From the NCBI GenBank assembly GCA_049316905.1, contig JBMOJH010000016.1, forward strand, positions 1-42,129: a stretch of DNA of 42,129 bases, given 5' to 3'. The translations under genes and the position numbers were made by a program. The notes below the pieces were generated by a model. That model was not told where the DNA came from, made no database searches, and saw only the letters and a program-made list of their open reading frames with translations. Source of the stretch: CAIPVR01 sp049316905 (GTDB lineage: Bacteria > Actinomycetota > Acidimicrobiia > Acidimicrobiales > Microtrichaceae). Of the stretch, positions 42,110 to 42,129 are shown piece by piece; within the stretch, counting starts at the first letter, position 1, and every line of letters begins with the position of its first letter.

Positions 42110-42129
42110 GTAGAACGCCGAGGACCCCG

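Overview
The window is very GC-rich (by eye above 70%), densely packed actinobacterial chromosome. Short intergenic gaps, many GTG starts, ATGA/GTGA stop-start overlaps, TANNNT -10 boxes with several leaderless starts, CarD, a SAM-IV-like riboswitch on methionine genes and F420-type oxidoreductase families all point to Actinomycetota. The gene style resembles the class Acidimicrobiia (Iamia/Ilumatobacter-like); that placement is an inference. No IS element, phage gene, integrase, CRISPR array or rRNA was seen, so this reads as core chromosome.

Layout. 1-8.1 kb: a 17-bp tandem repeat, an acyl-CoA dehydrogenase, a large GNAT/acyl-CoA-synthetase-like fusion, and a DUF885 metallopeptidase-like protein translationally coupled to a molybdopterin oxidoreductase. 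8.1-12.3 kb: an alpha/beta hydrolase divergent from a secreted S15/CocE-type hydrolase lipoprotein, then a small lipoprotein. 12.4-13.6 kb: tRNA-Val(GAC), tRNA-Cys(GCA) and tRNA-Gly(GCC), each with its own downstream hairpin, plus a four-helix membrane protein. 13.6-19.9 kb (minus strand): a long run led by a SAM riboswitch, metX and a coupled PLP sulfur-amino-acid enzyme, then an Fpg/Nei glycosylase, a membrane protein, two small cytosolic proteins and a zinc-finger/PH-like protein. 19.9-22.8 kb: a DEAD-box RNA helicase and an orphan adenine-type DNA methyltransferase.

22.9-28.0 kb: a PhyH-type dioxygenase and a beta-lactamase-fold serine hydrolase on plus, facing lgt, a lipoprotein, a degenerate glycosyltransferase and carD on minus. 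28.2-30.1 kb: a SET-domain methyltransferase, a mycothiol-dependent-isomerase-type protein and a DUF4262 protein. 30.2-32.0 kb: a protein built on 14 tandem nonapeptide repeats, translationally coupled to an RDD membrane protein, followed by a non-coding stretch with three strong hairpins. 32.1-36.4 kb: a DrrAB-type ABC exporter, a gamma-glutamylcyclotransferase-like protein, an enoyl-CoA hydratase, an LLM flavin/F420 oxidoreductase and a small conserved protein. 36.5-42.1 kb: a COQ4-like zinc-motif protein coupled to an MFS transporter, an alpha/beta hydrolase lacking its catalytic His divergent from an XRE/MmyB-type regulator, and a DDN-type protein coupled to a lipase-like hydrolase.

The strongest points for a second look are the nonapeptide-repeat/RDD pair, the COQ4-like/MFS pair, a tRNA-Val whose invariant U33 is C, and the SAM-IV-like aptamer whose pseudoknot can be read directly from the sequence. 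All functional calls come from reading motifs; no database search was run.
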